Notes: generated by a model not told the origin, from the letters alone. A stretch of DNA of 64,000 bases from Streptomyces sp. NBC_01235 (GCF_035989285.1 NZ_CP108513.1:2604001-2668000); one strand, 5' to 3'; positions 48,168-58,408 are shown, counted from the stretch's first letter. Translations and numbers: made by a program.

Positions 48168-50657
48168 CTACCGCTGTTCGATCCGCAGGAAGGTGATCGA
48201 GTTCGCCGGGAAGGTGTAGGTGAACTTGCCGGCGACTCCGGTGAAGGTGGAGGTCACCGGCGCGACCGGGGTCGCGGTCTCGGTGTTGACCGCGTCCGGC
48301 GCGGCGGCCAGCGTGGTCACCTTCGCCCTGGACGCGACCTTGGCGCCGCCGAGGTCGATCGCCGTACGGGCTTCCGTGGACTGGGCGTTGACGACCTTCA
48401 CGATCAGGTCGCCGGTCTTCTTGTCCAAGGTGGCGACCTGGCGGAACGGCTCGGCCGGCTTGTCGTCGGTGAAGCTGCCCCACTCCTGGCCGTCGAGGTA
48501 GAGGGTGACCTGGCGGCCGCGCACATGGACGTCGACGTCGTAGGCGCGGCCCGTCTCCACGCTCCCCGCCTTGGAGATCAGCGTCGACTTGCCGCCGTCC
48601 ACGGCCTGTTCGACGGCGGACTGGGTGTTGTTCCAGCCGCCCAGGTTCCACCAGTAGTAGTTGCCGGTGTCCTTGACGCCGAAGGCGACGAGGAAGCCCT
48701 CCTTGCCGGACTTCTTGGTGGCCTTCACATGCAGGTCGTAGTCGTGCCAGTTCGGGTCACCGGCCGAGACCATGGTGTTCTCGGCGGCGGTGTCGGTCTG
48801 CACGTACTGCCCGTCCTGGAGCGACCAGCTGCCGCCACCGGTGTGCGTCCACTTCGTGGCGTCGCCGGAGAAGTCGTCGCTCAGCAGCGGGGAGCCGTCC
48901 GCGTCGGTCACCTTCACGTCGTCGTACGCCGCGCCGGTCGCCCAGGTCGACAGGCCGACGGCGCCGGTGATCGGGCCCTGGAGGGACGGTGTCCCGGTGG
49001 CGGTCGACGGCACGACGCGGTCGCCGACGTTGGTCATGAACAGCTTCTGGACCTCGTAGTTGGCCGAGTTCCAGGAGGCGTGGTTGTTGAACCACACGAG
49101 GTCCGGGCGCCACTGGACGTAGTCCTCGTTGGCGAACAGCGGGGCGTAGGAGGCGAGTTCGACGACGTCCGCGTTGCGTTCCAGGCCGGTCATGAACGCG
49201 GCTTCGGAGAGGCCGTTCTTGAAGGCGTTGCCCTGGGAGGCGTATTCGCCGAGGAAGACCTTGGGGCCGCTGCGGTCGTAGGAGTCGTAGCGGCTGTTGT
49301 TCTGCAGGAACCACTGCGGGCTGTTGTAGTAGTGCTCGTCGACCATGTCGACCTTGGCGTCCTTGTTGAGCTGCCAGGCCGTGTCGAAGGTCGAACCGGC
49401 GTCGTCCGGGCCGGAGTTGGAGATGACGGTGACGTCCGGGTACTTGGCCTCGATCGCGGCGCGGAACTGCTTGAAGCGGGCGAAGAACTCAAGCGGGAGG
49501 TTCTCCTCGTTGCCGACCTCGAGGTGGGTGAGGTGGAAGGGCCTGGGGTGGCCCATCTGCGCGCGCTTCTTGCCCCAGGTCGAGGTGACCGGGCCGTTGG
49601 CGAACTCGATGAGGTCCAGGGTGTCCTGGATGTGGCGCTGGAGCAGTGCGTCGTCGACCACGGCCTTGTTCTGGCCGCAGCCGGTCACCAGGGCGGGGAC
49701 CACGGGCAGCGGCATCGCGCCGATGTCCTCGGCGAAGCGGAAGTACTCGTAGTAGCCGAGGCCGTAACTCTGGTTGTAGCCCCAGAAGTTGGAGTTGGTG
49801 GCGCGCTCCTCTACGGGCCCGATGGTGTCCTTCCACTGGTAGGAGCGGGCACGCTGATAGCCGGAGGCCTCGCTGTAGTCCTGCATGGAGCCGGTGTTGA
49901 CCAGGCAGCCGCCGGGGAAGCGCACGAAGCCCGGGTGCAGGGCGGCGACCTTCTGGGCGAGGTCCTTGCGCAGGCCGTTGGGCTCGCTCCTGTAGGTGTC
50001 ACGGGGGAACAGGGACACCATGTCGAGGGCGGTCGCCGCCGAGGAGGCCACGCCCAGACGGCCGTTGCTGCTGGTCCGGGTGGCGGTGAAGGTGGCCTTG
50101 TACTTCGTCCAGCCGCCCGCCTTCACGGCCACCGTACGGGCGGTGGCCAGGGCGCCGTCGGCGTCCTGCAGCGAGACCGTCAAGGTGGCGCCGCTCCCGG
50201 CGCGGGCCCACACCGAGAAGTCGTACTTCTTGCCCTGCTCGACCCGGACACCGGTGTTGTAGCCGGCGTTGGTCACGGACGAACCGGCGCCCAGGGAGAG
50301 GTAGTTGCGGTTGCGGTCGCCCAGGCGGCCCGAGTCGTCCAGGACCTGCGCCGTGCCGTCGACCGTCCAGGAGGTCAGCGGGGTGTACGACCGGTTGTCG
50401 ACGGTGGAGTACTCGAAGGATCGGTTCTGCACGAGCTCGGCGTACAGGCCGCCGTCGGCCGCCCGGTTGATGTCCTCGAAGAAGACGCCGTACATCGTGT
50501 CGTCGATCTTCGCGCCCTTGGCGGTGGGGTCGACGGTGATGGCGTAGTCGGTCACGGCCTCGGCGTGCGCGGGTGCGGGGACGAGGACGGTGGCCGCCAG
50601 GAGGGCGGTCGCGGTGAGACCGATTCTCCAACGGGTGCGGGTGGTGCTGCGTGACAT
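48168..50657 (-). CDS. secreted alpha-L-arabinofuranosidase (GH51)
   Basis: An 829-residue enzyme with a signal peptide (about 1-32, ending AHA). The GH51 acid/base is Glu at about 383 (THLEVGNEEN) and the nucleophile is Glu at about 471 (VFLGEYASQG). An N-terminal carbohydrate-binding-like segment (about 90-215) and a concanavalin-like segment inserted after the barrel (about 570-720, DDFSGDATKWTHTGGG) suggest polymer binding. It should release arabinose from arabinan or arabinoxylan outside the cell. The start is ATG 50655-50657. A near-perfect palindrome sits 42-57 bases upstream. Confidence 0.92.
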   Translation of the reverse strand: MSRSTTRTRWRIGLTATALLAATVLVPAPAHAEAVTDYAITVDPTAKGAKIDDTMYGVFFEDINRAADGGLYAELVQNRSFEYSTVDNRSYTPLTSWTVDGTAQVLDDSGRLGDRNRNYLSLGAGSSVTNAGYNTGVRVEQGKKYDFSVWARAGSGATLTVSLQDADGALATARTVAVKAGGWTKYKATFTATRTSSNGRLGVASSAATALDMVSLFPRDTYRSEPNGLRKDLAQKVAALHPGFVRFPGGCLVNTGSMQDYSEASGYQRARSYQWKDTIGPVEERATNSNFWGYNQSYGLGYYEYFRFAEDIGAMPLPVVPALVTGCGQNKAVVDDALLQRHIQDTLDLIEFANGPVTSTWGKKRAQMGHPRPFHLTHLEVGNEENLPLEFFARFKQFRAAIEAKYPDVTVISNSGPDDAGSTFDTAWQLNKDAKVDMVDEHYYNSPQWFLQNNSRYDSYDRSGPKVFLGEYASQGNAFKNGLSEAAFMTGLERNADVVELASYAPLFANEDYVQWRPDLVWFNNHASWNSANYEVQKLFMTNVGDRVVPSTATGTPSLQGPITGAVGLSTWATGAAYDDVKVTDADGSPLLSDDFSGDATKWTHTGGGSWSLQDGQYVQTDTAAENTMVSAGDPNWHDYDLHVKATKKSGKEGFLVAFGVKDTGNYYWWNLGGWNNTQSAVEQAVDGGKSTLISKAGSVETGRAYDVDVHVRGRQVTLYLDGQEWGSFTDDKPAEPFRQVATLDKKTGDLIVKVVNAQSTEARTAIDLGGAKVASRAKVTTLAAAPDAVNTETATPVAPVTSTFTGVAGKFTYTFPANSITFLRIEQR

Positions 50658-50698
50658 GAGTAACTCCGCGGCTCAGAGGTGCGAGTTGTATGCCAGTT

Positions 50699-50714
50699 GT
50701 TCGATATATCGGAC
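50699..50714. promoter_or_regulatory. palindrome upstream of GH51 gene
   Basis: A 16-bp palindrome with one mismatch, centred on the perfect CGATATATCG, in the promoter region of the arabinofuranosidase. Such AT-centred palindromes are bound by sugar-responsive LacI or GntR regulators. No regulator gene is adjacent. Confidence 0.55.
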
Positions 50715-50805
50715 GATGATCAGCACTTCGAACGGCAAGATAGGGAGGGGGCCCAGGCGCGTCAATGGGGCGTGCAGCAACGGATGTGACGGAGGGCGGC
50801 ACCGG

Positions 50806-51249
50806 ATGGGCGAGTTCCGGCCAGTGCCGGACGTACTGGCGTACCTCGCGGGGAGCTGGCATGTGGAGCGGTCGGTGCGGGACCGGGCCGGCGGGGACGA
50901 GGGCCGCTTCGACGGGATCACCAGGTTCAGCCCGTTGAAGAGGAGTGGGCTGCTGCACGAGGAGTCCGGCACGTTCGTCTGGCTCGGCGTCGCCCGGCCC
51001 GCCGAGCGCACCCTGCGCTTCCTGCCGGGGCCGACGCCCGGCACCGCGGACGTCCGGTTCGCCGACGGCCGCCCCTTCCACGACCTGGACCTGACGAGCG
51101 GACGGCACGTGGCCGACCACCCCTGCTCCGCGGACCTCTACCGGGGCGAGTTCACCGTCCGGGACGCGGACCACTGGCGGACGGTCTGGCGCGTGGCCGG
51201 CCCGGCCAAGGACCTGCTGCTCACCACCGACTACGCGCGGGTGGGCTGA
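50806..51249 (+). CDS. DUF6314 family protein
   Basis: A 147-residue single-domain protein: YLAGSWHVERSVRD, GRFDGITRFSP, LLHEESGTFVWLGV, then R-x-L-R-F and ADHPCSADLYRGEF, ending WRVAGPAKDLLLTTDYAR. This is a lipocalin-like beta-barrel pattern found in the uncharacterised DUF6314 family. Function unknown. The start is ATG 50806 with GGAGGG upstream. It overlaps the convergent gene at 51231 by 19 bp. Confidence 0.75.
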   Translation: MGEFRPVPDVLAYLAGSWHVERSVRDRAGGDEGRFDGITRFSPLKRSGLLHEESGTFVWLGVARPAERTLRFLPGPTPGTADVRFADGRPFHDLDLTSGRHVADHPCSADLYRGEFTVRDADHWRTVWRVAGPAKDLLLTTDYARVG

Positions 51250-51824
51250 GCCGGGGCCCCTTCGAGACGCAGGTTCCAGCGACCGGCCCGGCCGGTGACG
51301 GTCGTCGTGGACAGCGGGCGCACATCGATGTTCCAGTACGTCGAAGGGGGCGCCTTGAGCACGTACACCAGGGCGGCGCGGATCACGCTCGGCTCGGCGA
51401 CGGCGACGACGCGTCCGCCGTCCTCCACCGGCCGCGTGTCGAGCCAGCCGCCGACCCGTGAGATGAACGCCAGCAGCGATTCGCCGCCGTGCGGGGTGGC
51501 GAGCGGGTCGGCGAGCCAGCTGTCCACGGCCCCCGGCTCACGGGCCATCGCCTCGCCCAGCGTGAACCCGCGCCAGCGGCCCATGTCGCAGTCCCGCAGC
51601 GCGAGCTGCACGAGCGGGGCGTAGCCGAGCGCGTCCCCGGTGGCGCGGCTGCGCGGGGTCGGCGAGCAGTAGCGCAGCTCGGCCGCCGCGAGCGGCAGCA
51701 GATCGGCGGCCGCGCCCAGCACCTCGCTCCAGCCCGCCTGGTCCAGCGGCCGGTCGTCCTCGAAGCGTTCCGCGAGCAGCGAGGAGCTGCGAGCGGCGGC
51801 GACGAACGTGACCCGAAGTGGCAT
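51231..51824 (-). CDS. histidine-phosphatase-like protein without catalytic histidines
   Basis: A 197-residue protein with the histidine phosphatase fold. It keeps the second-half pattern YCSPTPRSRATGDALG and DMGRWRGFTLGEAM. The first motif, normally R-H-G, reads VTFVAAARSSSL, and the second catalytic His in the late strand reads VVAVAEPSVIRAAL. Both catalytic His residues are therefore missing, so a phosphatase reaction is unlikely and a binding or regulatory role is more plausible. The start ATG 51822-51824 has no clear ribosome site. Confidence 0.7.
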   Translation of the reverse strand: MPLRVTFVAAARSSSLLAERFEDDRPLDQAGWSEVLGAAADLLPLAAAELRYCSPTPRSRATGDALGYAPLVQLALRDCDMGRWRGFTLGEAMAREPGAVDSWLADPLATPHGGESLLAFISRVGGWLDTRPVEDGGRVVAVAEPSVIRAALVYVLKAPPSTYWNIDVRPLSTTTVTGRAGRWNLRLEGAPAQPTRA

Positions 51825-51921
51825 GCGGTGATGGTGAGCCGCGCAACTACGCAGGTCAAGGGATGTCGGCCGACGGATCCGGGAATTCTTACCGGCGAGT
51901 TGGGCCCTGCCGGACAAGTCG

Positions 51922-52356
51922 CTAGAAAACGAGCGCCATCCACTGGTCCGGCTTCTCCAGCGCGGCGAAGCCGACCTGTTCGTACACCCCGTGCGCGTCG
52001 TGCGTGGCCAGCAGGACGCGGCGCAGCCCGTGCGGCCGCAGGTGGTCGCGTACGGCGGCGACGAGAGCGGTGCCGATGCCCTTGCCCCGCGCCGCCGGGT
52101 CCACGTACACGTCGCACAGCCACGCGAAGGTCGCGAGGTCCGTGACGACCCGCGCGTAGGCGACCTGCTCCCCCGATGCCGTGTCGTAGACGCCGAAGTT
52201 CAGCGAACCGGCGATCGCCCGGTCCTGCTTCGCCCGCTCGCGCCCGATCGCCCAGTACGCGTCCGTGGACAGCCAGCGGTGCACCCGCTCGGCATCGACA
52301 CGGGCGGGGTCGGCGGAGATCTCGTAGCCCTCGGCGAGGAGCGGGGTGTCGTTCAT
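51922..52356 (-). CDS. GNAT acetyltransferase
   Basis: A 144-residue acetyltransferase: AYARVVTDLATFAWLCDVYVDPAARGKGIGTALV, with the acetyl-CoA loop in ARGKGIGTAL, and HGVYEQVGFAALEKPDQWM at the end. The layout fits the group of small GNAT enzymes with DVYV motif. The substrate is unknown. It is followed closely by the MocR gene on the same strand. Confidence 0.85.
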   Translation of the reverse strand: MNDTPLLAEGYEISADPARVDAERVHRWLSTDAYWAIGRERAKQDRAIAGSLNFGVYDTASGEQVAYARVVTDLATFAWLCDVYVDPAARGKGIGTALVAAVRDHLRPHGLRRVLLATHDAHGVYEQVGFAALEKPDQWMALVF

Positions 52357-52374
52357 GCGGGGATCCTCACAACA

Positions 52375-53866
52375 TCACGGGCGCCGTGTCGAACCGTTTC
52401 CGGGAAACACCTCGTCGCACGCCGCCCGCAGCCGCCGTACCCCCTCCGCGATCTCCTCCGTCCCGGCGACGGCCGCGAAGCTCAACCGCACGTGGGCGGC
52501 CGGGGGTTCGGCGCTGAAGTAGGGACGGCCCGGGGTGAGTGCGACGCCCGCCCGCAGGGCGGCGGAGGTGAACGCGCTCTCTCCTTGGGAGCCGAAAGCC
52601 TGGGAGGTGCCTCCCGTCCCGTCGGGCAGCCGCAGCCACAGGTGGTAGCCGCCGGACGGGATGTGCGGGAGGGCGAGTTCGGGCAGCCGCAGCCGCAGCG
52701 CGGAGGTCATCGCGTCCCGCCGGGCCCGCAACTCGGCGGCGACGGTCCGCAGATGACGTGGCCAGGCGGGCGAGCCGACGAGTTCGAGCGCCGCCTCCTG
52801 GAGCGGGCGGGGCACGAAGAAGGTGTCGACGACCTGGATGGCCCGCAGCCGTTCCAGGACCGGGCCGCGGGCGGCCAGGGCGCTGACCCGGAAGCTCGGG
52901 GAGGTCGCCTTGGTGAGCGAGCCGACGTGGACGACGACGCCGTCGGGGTCGTCGGCGGCGAGCGGGCGGGGCAGCGGTCCGGCGTCCTCGTGCGCGAGCC
53001 GCCGCACGAAGTCGTCCTCGACGACGAACGCGCCCGCCTCCCGCGCGATGCGCAGCACCTCCGCGCGCCGGCCGGCGGCGAGGACGGCGCCGGTCGGGTT
53101 CTGGAACAGCGGCTGGCAGACGAACACCCGGGCGCCGGTCGCCCGGAACGCGTCGGCGAGCAGCTCCGGCTTCACGCCGTCCGGATCGACCGGGACCGGG
53201 ACCGGTCGCAGTCCCGCCGATCGGGCGATGGCGAGCATGCCGGGGTAGGTGGGCGACTCGACGAGCACCGGCGCGCCGGGCGGGGCGAGGGCGCGCAGGG
53301 CGGTGGTGAGGGCGGCCTGGCCGCCCGCGCCGACCAGTACCTCGGCCGCGGTGACGGAGCCGCCGATGGTCCGCGCGAACCACTCGCGCAGCTCCGGCAG
53401 CCCTTCCATGGGCGGGCGTCCCCAGGCTCCGGGCCGCCGCCCGGCTCGCGCCAGGGCCGCGGCCATCGCCCGCTCCGGCTGGAGCGAGGGGTGCAGATAG
53501 CCGCCGTTGAACTCGACCACGCCGGGCGGCGGGGCGGCCAGCGACACCGTGACACCGGAGGCGTCCACGGAGCGGGGGACGAGGTCGGAGGCGCCGTCCG
53601 CGCTGAGCGCGACCTCCTGCCAGGAGGTGTCGCCGGCCGGGGTGGCGGTCGTCCGCGACGGCCGGGCCCGGAAGGCGCCCGCGCCGGGCCGGGTGACCAC
53701 CAGCCCCTCGGCGGCGAGCTGCGCCAGCGCTCGCGAGACCGTCACGGGGCTCACCCGGAACCGTTCGACCAGGGCCCGGCTCGACGGGAGCTTTCCACCG
53801 GGAGAGTAGCGGTCGAACTCCCGACGTAGCTGATCCGCCAGCTCACCCACACTGCTACGCTCTTGC

Positions 53867-53868
<2 letters not shown>
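52375..53868 (-). CDS. MocR-type regulator (GntR HTH plus aminotransferase-like domain)
   Basis: A 497-residue protein. Residues about 1-75 are a GntR winged helix (GKLPSSRALVERFRVSPVTVSRALAQLAAEGLV). The rest is a fold-I PLP domain with the PLP lysine in VVHVGSLTKATSP. MocR proteins use PLP as effector and often regulate a neighbouring gene, here the divergent EamA transporter whose ATG overlaps this gene's ATG. Residues near 418-432 carry GTGGTSQAFGSQGES, an extra stretch that is unlike the rest and maps to a repeat (52581-52617). The start is ATG 53866-53868. Confidence 0.9.
52581..52617. repeat. palindromic element inserted in the MocR gene (copy 3)
   Basis: Two hairpins in tandem: CTCC-TTG-GGAG, then GGGAGG-TG-CCTCCC, separated by CCGAAAGCCT. 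The layout matches the two intergenic copies at 16171 and 40213. It encodes the extra residues GTGGTSQAFGSQGE between strands of the aminotransferase domain and keeps the frame. Confidence 0.5.
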
Positions 53869-54805
<937 letters not shown>

Positions 54806-54886
54806 ATCCGAAGTACCTAGACTCGACAGAGCAGGGACTCGACGACATGTACCGCTGCTCCCGCAGACGGTGAGGAGGCCCCACAG

Positions 54887-55090
54887 ATGCGCGCAACCAC
54901 GGGCGACCAGCTTGTCCAGCACGGCAGGGTGGTCGGGCAACACGACAAGATCGGCGAGATCGTCGAAGTACTGGGCCAGGGAGGCAACCCTCCGTACCGC
55001 GTCCGCTTCGAGGACGGGCACGTGGGCGTATGTTCGCCCGGCCCCGACACGGAGATCCGCCACAGGACGGCCGAGGAAAAGCGACGGTAG
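54887..55090 (+). CDS. DUF1918 small protein
   Basis: A 67-residue basic beta-rich protein: ATTGDQLVQHGRVVGQHDKIGEIVEV, then GNPPYRVRFEDGHVGVCSPGPDTEI. This is the DUF1918 pattern found across actinobacteria. Function unknown. The start is ATG 54887 with GAGGAGG upstream. Confidence 0.85.
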   Translation: MRATTGDQLVQHGRVVGQHDKIGEIVEVLGQGGNPPYRVRFEDGHVGVCSPGPDTEIRHRTAEEKRR

Positions 55091-55103
55091 GGCAGACCCG
55101 GAA

Positions 55104-56363
55104 TCAGCGCGGGGGCTCCGCCGGCTGTTGGTAGTGGTCGGCGACCACCCGCGCCATCGCCCCGATGCGGTCCGTCTTCACGTCCGTGGCGGCGAAGAAG
55201 ACATGGCCGCGCACCTCCGGGTGGGCGGCGGCCAGATCGAGATGGTCCGAGAGTTCGGCCGGGTCCTGCCATGCGGCGGGCTGCGCCGGGTCGCCCGCCC
55301 GGTACAGGGCCTCGCCGATGTAGAGCCGTGTGCGGCTGCCCTTGGCCACCTCCGCCCACCAGGGCACGAGCTTGGCATAGTCGGCGGCCGACAGGCCGAT
55401 GTTCCAGTACACCTGCGGGACGACGTAGTCGAGCCAGCCCTCCCGCACCCACTTGCGGGTGTCGGCGTGGATGTCGTCGTAGGACTGCAGCGCCCGTGTG
55501 TCGGAGCCACGTGAGTCGGTGGAGGCGTTGCGCCACACCCCGAAGGGGCTGATCCCGAACTGTGTGCCGGGCCGCGTGGCCTTGATCCGGGCGGCCGTCT
55601 CCAGCACCAGTTTGTCGATGTTGTCGCGCCGCCAGGCGGCCCGGCCGGCGAAGTCGCCGCCGTAGGCGTCGTACGCGGCCTCGTCGTCGAAGGTCTGGCC
55701 GGCCACCGGGTACGGGTAGAAGTAGTCGTCGAAGTGCACGGCGTCCACCGGGTACTTCTTCACCGCGTCGAGGATCGCGTCCTCGACGAAGGCGCGGACC
55801 TCGGGCAGGCCGGGGTTGTAGTAGAGCTTCCCGCCGAACGGCACCACCCAGTCCGGGTGCCTGCGCGCGGGGTGGGAGGCGGCCAGCTTCGTGGGGTCGT
55901 CGTGGGTCGCGACCCGGTACGGGTTGAACCAGGCGTGCAGTTGCAGGCCGCGCGCGTGGGCCTCAGTGACGGCCGTGCCCAGCGGGTCCCAGCCCGGCGC
56001 CTTGCCCTGGGTGCCGGTGAGGACCTGCGACCACGGCTCGTACGGCGAGGGCCACAGCGCGTCGGCCGTCGGCCGCACCTGGAGGACGACCGTGTTGAGC
56101 CGCCTGCGCACCGCCAGGTCGAGCCAGGCGATCAGCTCCGCGCGCTGCGCGGCGGCGGTCAGTCCGGTGCGGGACGGCCAGTCGCGGTTGGTGACGGTCG
56201 CCAGCCACATCCCGCGCATCTCGGCCGTCGCCCGGCGCTCCCCCTCGACCGTGGCCGTCCCCCGCCTCTCCCCCACGGGAGCGGCAGCCGCACCCGTCGT
56301 GGTGAACGCCGACAGCGCTGCCAGCGCGAACGCCCGCCGGGTCAGTCGCCCCATCACACACAT
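55104..56363 (-). CDS. GH10-like (GHL10) secreted glycoside hydrolase
   Basis: A 419-residue protein with an N-terminal signal of twin-arginine look (TRRAFALAALSAF). The catalytic barrel shows MRGMWLATVTNRDWPS, NTVVLQVRPTADALWPS, LQLHAWFNPYRVA, YPVDAVHFDDYFYPYP and YVVPQVYWNIGLS. This is the bacterial GHL10 family (PF02638), acting on cell-surface or environmental polysaccharide. The start is taken as ATG 56361-56363 because GGAG lies eight bases before it; ATG 56354 is an alternative. Substrate unknown. Confidence 0.85.
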   Translation of the reverse strand: MCVMGRLTRRAFALAALSAFTTTGAAAAPVGERRGTATVEGERRATAEMRGMWLATVTNRDWPSRTGLTAAAQRAELIAWLDLAVRRRLNTVVLQVRPTADALWPSPYEPWSQVLTGTQGKAPGWDPLGTAVTEAHARGLQLHAWFNPYRVATHDDPTKLAASHPARRHPDWVVPFGGKLYYNPGLPEVRAFVEDAILDAVKKYPVDAVHFDDYFYPYPVAGQTFDDEAAYDAYGGDFAGRAAWRRDNIDKLVLETAARIKATRPGTQFGISPFGVWRNASTDSRGSDTRALQSYDDIHADTRKWVREGWLDYVVPQVYWNIGLSAADYAKLVPWWAEVAKGSRTRLYIGEALYRAGDPAQPAAWQDPAELSDHLDLAAAHPEVRGHVFFAATDVKTDRIGAMARVVADHYQQPAEPPR

Positions 56364-56544
56364 CCCCACATACTCCGCGGATCCGTTCGGTCACGGATCG
56401 TTTCCGGCCCCAGCATGCCCCCACCCCGGCGATCGATCATCGATACTTGCTAGTAACGTGCACGTTCGGAGCAGGCCGACCGGACCGACCGGAACCCGGC
56501 AGACCTGTCACAGCAATCAGAGACAGTGCGGCGAAAGGGACGAT

Positions 56545-57417
56545 GTGACGGGCACCCCAGCGGGAGACATCTCACGGGTCGGCGTGGTGGGCTGCGGCCA
56601 GATGGGGGCGGGCATCGCCGAGGTCTGCGCCCGCGCCGGACTCGACGTCATGGTCGCCGAGACCACCGGCGAAGCCCTGGAGATCGGCCGCACCCGGCTG
56701 TACAACTCCCTGGCCAAGGCCGCCGAGCGCGGCAAGATCTCCGAGGAGGAGCGGGACGCGACGCTTGCGCGCCTCAGCTTCACCACGGACCTCGGCGAGT
56801 TCGCCGACCGCGATCTGGTCGTCGAGGCCGTCGTCGAGAACGAGCAGGTCAAGACCGAGATCTTCCAGGTCCTCGACCAGGTGGTGACCCGCCCTGACGC
56901 GATCCTCGCCTCCAACACCTCCTCCATCCCGCTGGTGAAGCTGGCGGTCGCCACCTCGCGGCCCGACCAGGTCGTCGGCATCCACTTCTTCAACCCCGCC
57001 CCGGTGCAGAAGCTCGTCGAGCTGATCCCGGCGCTGACCACCTCCGAGGGCACGCTCGGCCGCGCCCAGCTGTTCGCCGAGAAGCTGCTGGGCAAGCACG
57101 CGATCCGCGCGCAGGACCGCTCCGGCTTCGTCGTCAACGCGCTGCTGATCCCCTACCTGCTCTCCGCGATCCGGATGTTCGAGACGGGCATCGCCAGCCG
57201 CGAGGACATCGACAACGGCATGGAGATGGGCTGCGCCCACCCGATGGGCCCGCTGAAGCTGTCCGACCTGATCGGCCTGGACACGGTCGCCTCGGTCGCG
57301 CAGAGCATGTACGACGAGTACAAGGAGCCGCTGTACGCCGCTCCCCCGCTGCTCCAGCGCATGGTGGACGCGGGCCGGCTGGGCCGCAAGACCGGCTCGG
57401 GCTTCTACACGTACTGA
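56545..57417 (+). CDS. 3-hydroxybutyryl-CoA dehydrogenase
   Basis: A 290-residue NAD-dependent enzyme. It has RVGVVGCGQMGAGIAEVCARAG (dinucleotide fold), SNTSSIPLVKLA, HFFNPAPVQKLVELI and the C-terminal helix domain ending GRKTGSGFYTY. It oxidises 3-hydroxyacyl-CoA in fatty acid degradation or polyketide precursor metabolism. The start is GTG 56545 after AAAGGGA. It stands alone. Confidence 0.92.
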   Translation: MTGTPAGDISRVGVVGCGQMGAGIAEVCARAGLDVMVAETTGEALEIGRTRLYNSLAKAAERGKISEEERDATLARLSFTTDLGEFADRDLVVEAVVENEQVKTEIFQVLDQVVTRPDAILASNTSSIPLVKLAVATSRPDQVVGIHFFNPAPVQKLVELIPALTTSEGTLGRAQLFAEKLLGKHAIRAQDRSGFVVNALLIPYLLSAIRMFETGIASREDIDNGMEMGCAHPMGPLKLSDLIGLDTVASVAQSMYDEYKEPLYAAPPLLQRMVDAGRLGRKTGSGFYTY

Positions 57418-57600
57418 TGACCCACCGTGTTCGTTACGGGCCCGGCGCTCTTCGGAGTGCCGGGCCCGCGGCATTCACACACCGTGTGCGGGACGGGCCC
57501 GCATATGCCCCACGCACACGCTCCCCGTCGGCCCACCAGGCGAGTTGACTCATCATGCCCATGCAAGGGGTGTGAGACGACTACGGAAAGGAGCGGACAC

Positions 57601-57858
57601 GTGACCGCCGATCCCGAGCATCCCGTCGTCCATGGAGAACTCGCAGAGTTACGGCGCCGGATCGACGTGGCGTACGCCCGCGTCGAGGGCGGGCTGGCCC
57701 TGCTGACGCACCGCACCGAGGAGTCCGCCAAGGAGATCGACGAACTGAGCACCCGTATCGTGACGTTGGAGCACGCGCGCTGGCCGCTGCCGGCCATCGC
57801 CGCTCTCACCGCCGTCGGCGCACTGATCGTGACGGTCTGGCAGACGCTGGCCCGCTAG
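57601..57858 (+). CDS. small coiled-coil membrane protein
   Basis: An 85-residue protein. A heptad-rich helix (about residues 10-55, HGELAELRRRIDVAYARVEGGLALLTHRTEESAKEIDELSTRIVTLEHA, here cut into its parts) precedes one transmembrane segment near the C-terminus (PAIAALTAVGALIVTVW). The start is GTG 57601 with AAAGGAG upstream. It overlaps the 3' end of the convergent NUDIX gene. Function unknown. Confidence 0.75.
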   Translation: MTADPEHPVVHGELAELRRRIDVAYARVEGGLALLTHRTEESAKEIDELSTRIVTLEHARWPLPAIAALTAVGALIVTVWQTLAR

Positions 57859-58408
57859 GGCCTGTCCGGCCCTGACCCTCAGCGAGCCTCAGGTGGTGCA
57901 GCAGCATCAACGCGGCCGCCATGTTGGCGGCCGGGACCTCCCCCCGGGCGACCAGGTCGGGAACGAGCTTGAGGGGAACCCACTCCCGGCGGTCCGACTC
58001 GAAGTCGTCCACCGGGTGTCCCACGTACTCGCCCTCGTCCGACCAGTAGATGTGGTGGACCGCGTCGGTGAGCCCGTTGGACGGCTCCACGCTCATCAGG
58101 TGGTGCAGCGGCCCCGGTCGCCAGCCGGTCTCCTCCTCGAGTTCCCGGGCGGCCGCGCGGGCGATGTCCTCGCCGTCCTCGACCACGCCCGCCGCGAGCT
58201 CCCACCCCCAGCTGTCGGTGATGAAGCGGTGGCGCCACAGCAGCAGGACCTCGTTGGCCTGGTTCACGACCGTCGCCACCGCGACGGGCCTCAGCCGTAT
58301 GAGGAAATGGTCGAGATGCCGGCCGTCCGGCAGCTCCACATCTGCCAGGTTGACGCTGAACCAGCGGTTTTCATACACAGTCTGTTCGTTCTGTTTCGTC
58401 CACTGCAC
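57806..58408 (-). CDS. NUDIX hydrolase
   Basis: A 200-residue protein. The NUDIX box runs from GVVEDGEDIARAAARE to LEEETGW, matching G-x5-E-x7-R-E-x2-E-E-x-G-U. Before it lies WELAAGV, typical of ADP-ribose/NDP-sugar pyrophosphatases. The C-terminus is basic (SARPSRSVRRRR). It likely hydrolyses a nucleoside diphosphate-linked compound. The start is GTG 58406-58408 with GGAAGG upstream. Its last 53 bp overlap the convergent small gene. Confidence 0.85.
   Translation of the reverse strand: MQWTKQNEQTVYENRWFSVNLADVELPDGRHLDHFLIRLRPVAVATVVNQANEVLLLWRHRFITDSWGWELAAGVVEDGEDIARAAARELEEETGWRPGPLHHLMSVEPSNGLTDAVHHIYWSDEGEYVGHPVDDFESDRREWVPLKLVPDLVARGEVPAANMAAALMLLHHLRLAEGQGRTGPSGPASARPSRSVRRRR

Noticed and set aside
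48525..50654. A 709-codon plus-strand frame opposite the GH51 gene
   Set aside because: No domain can be seen, while the minus strand has catalytic motifs and a signal peptide.
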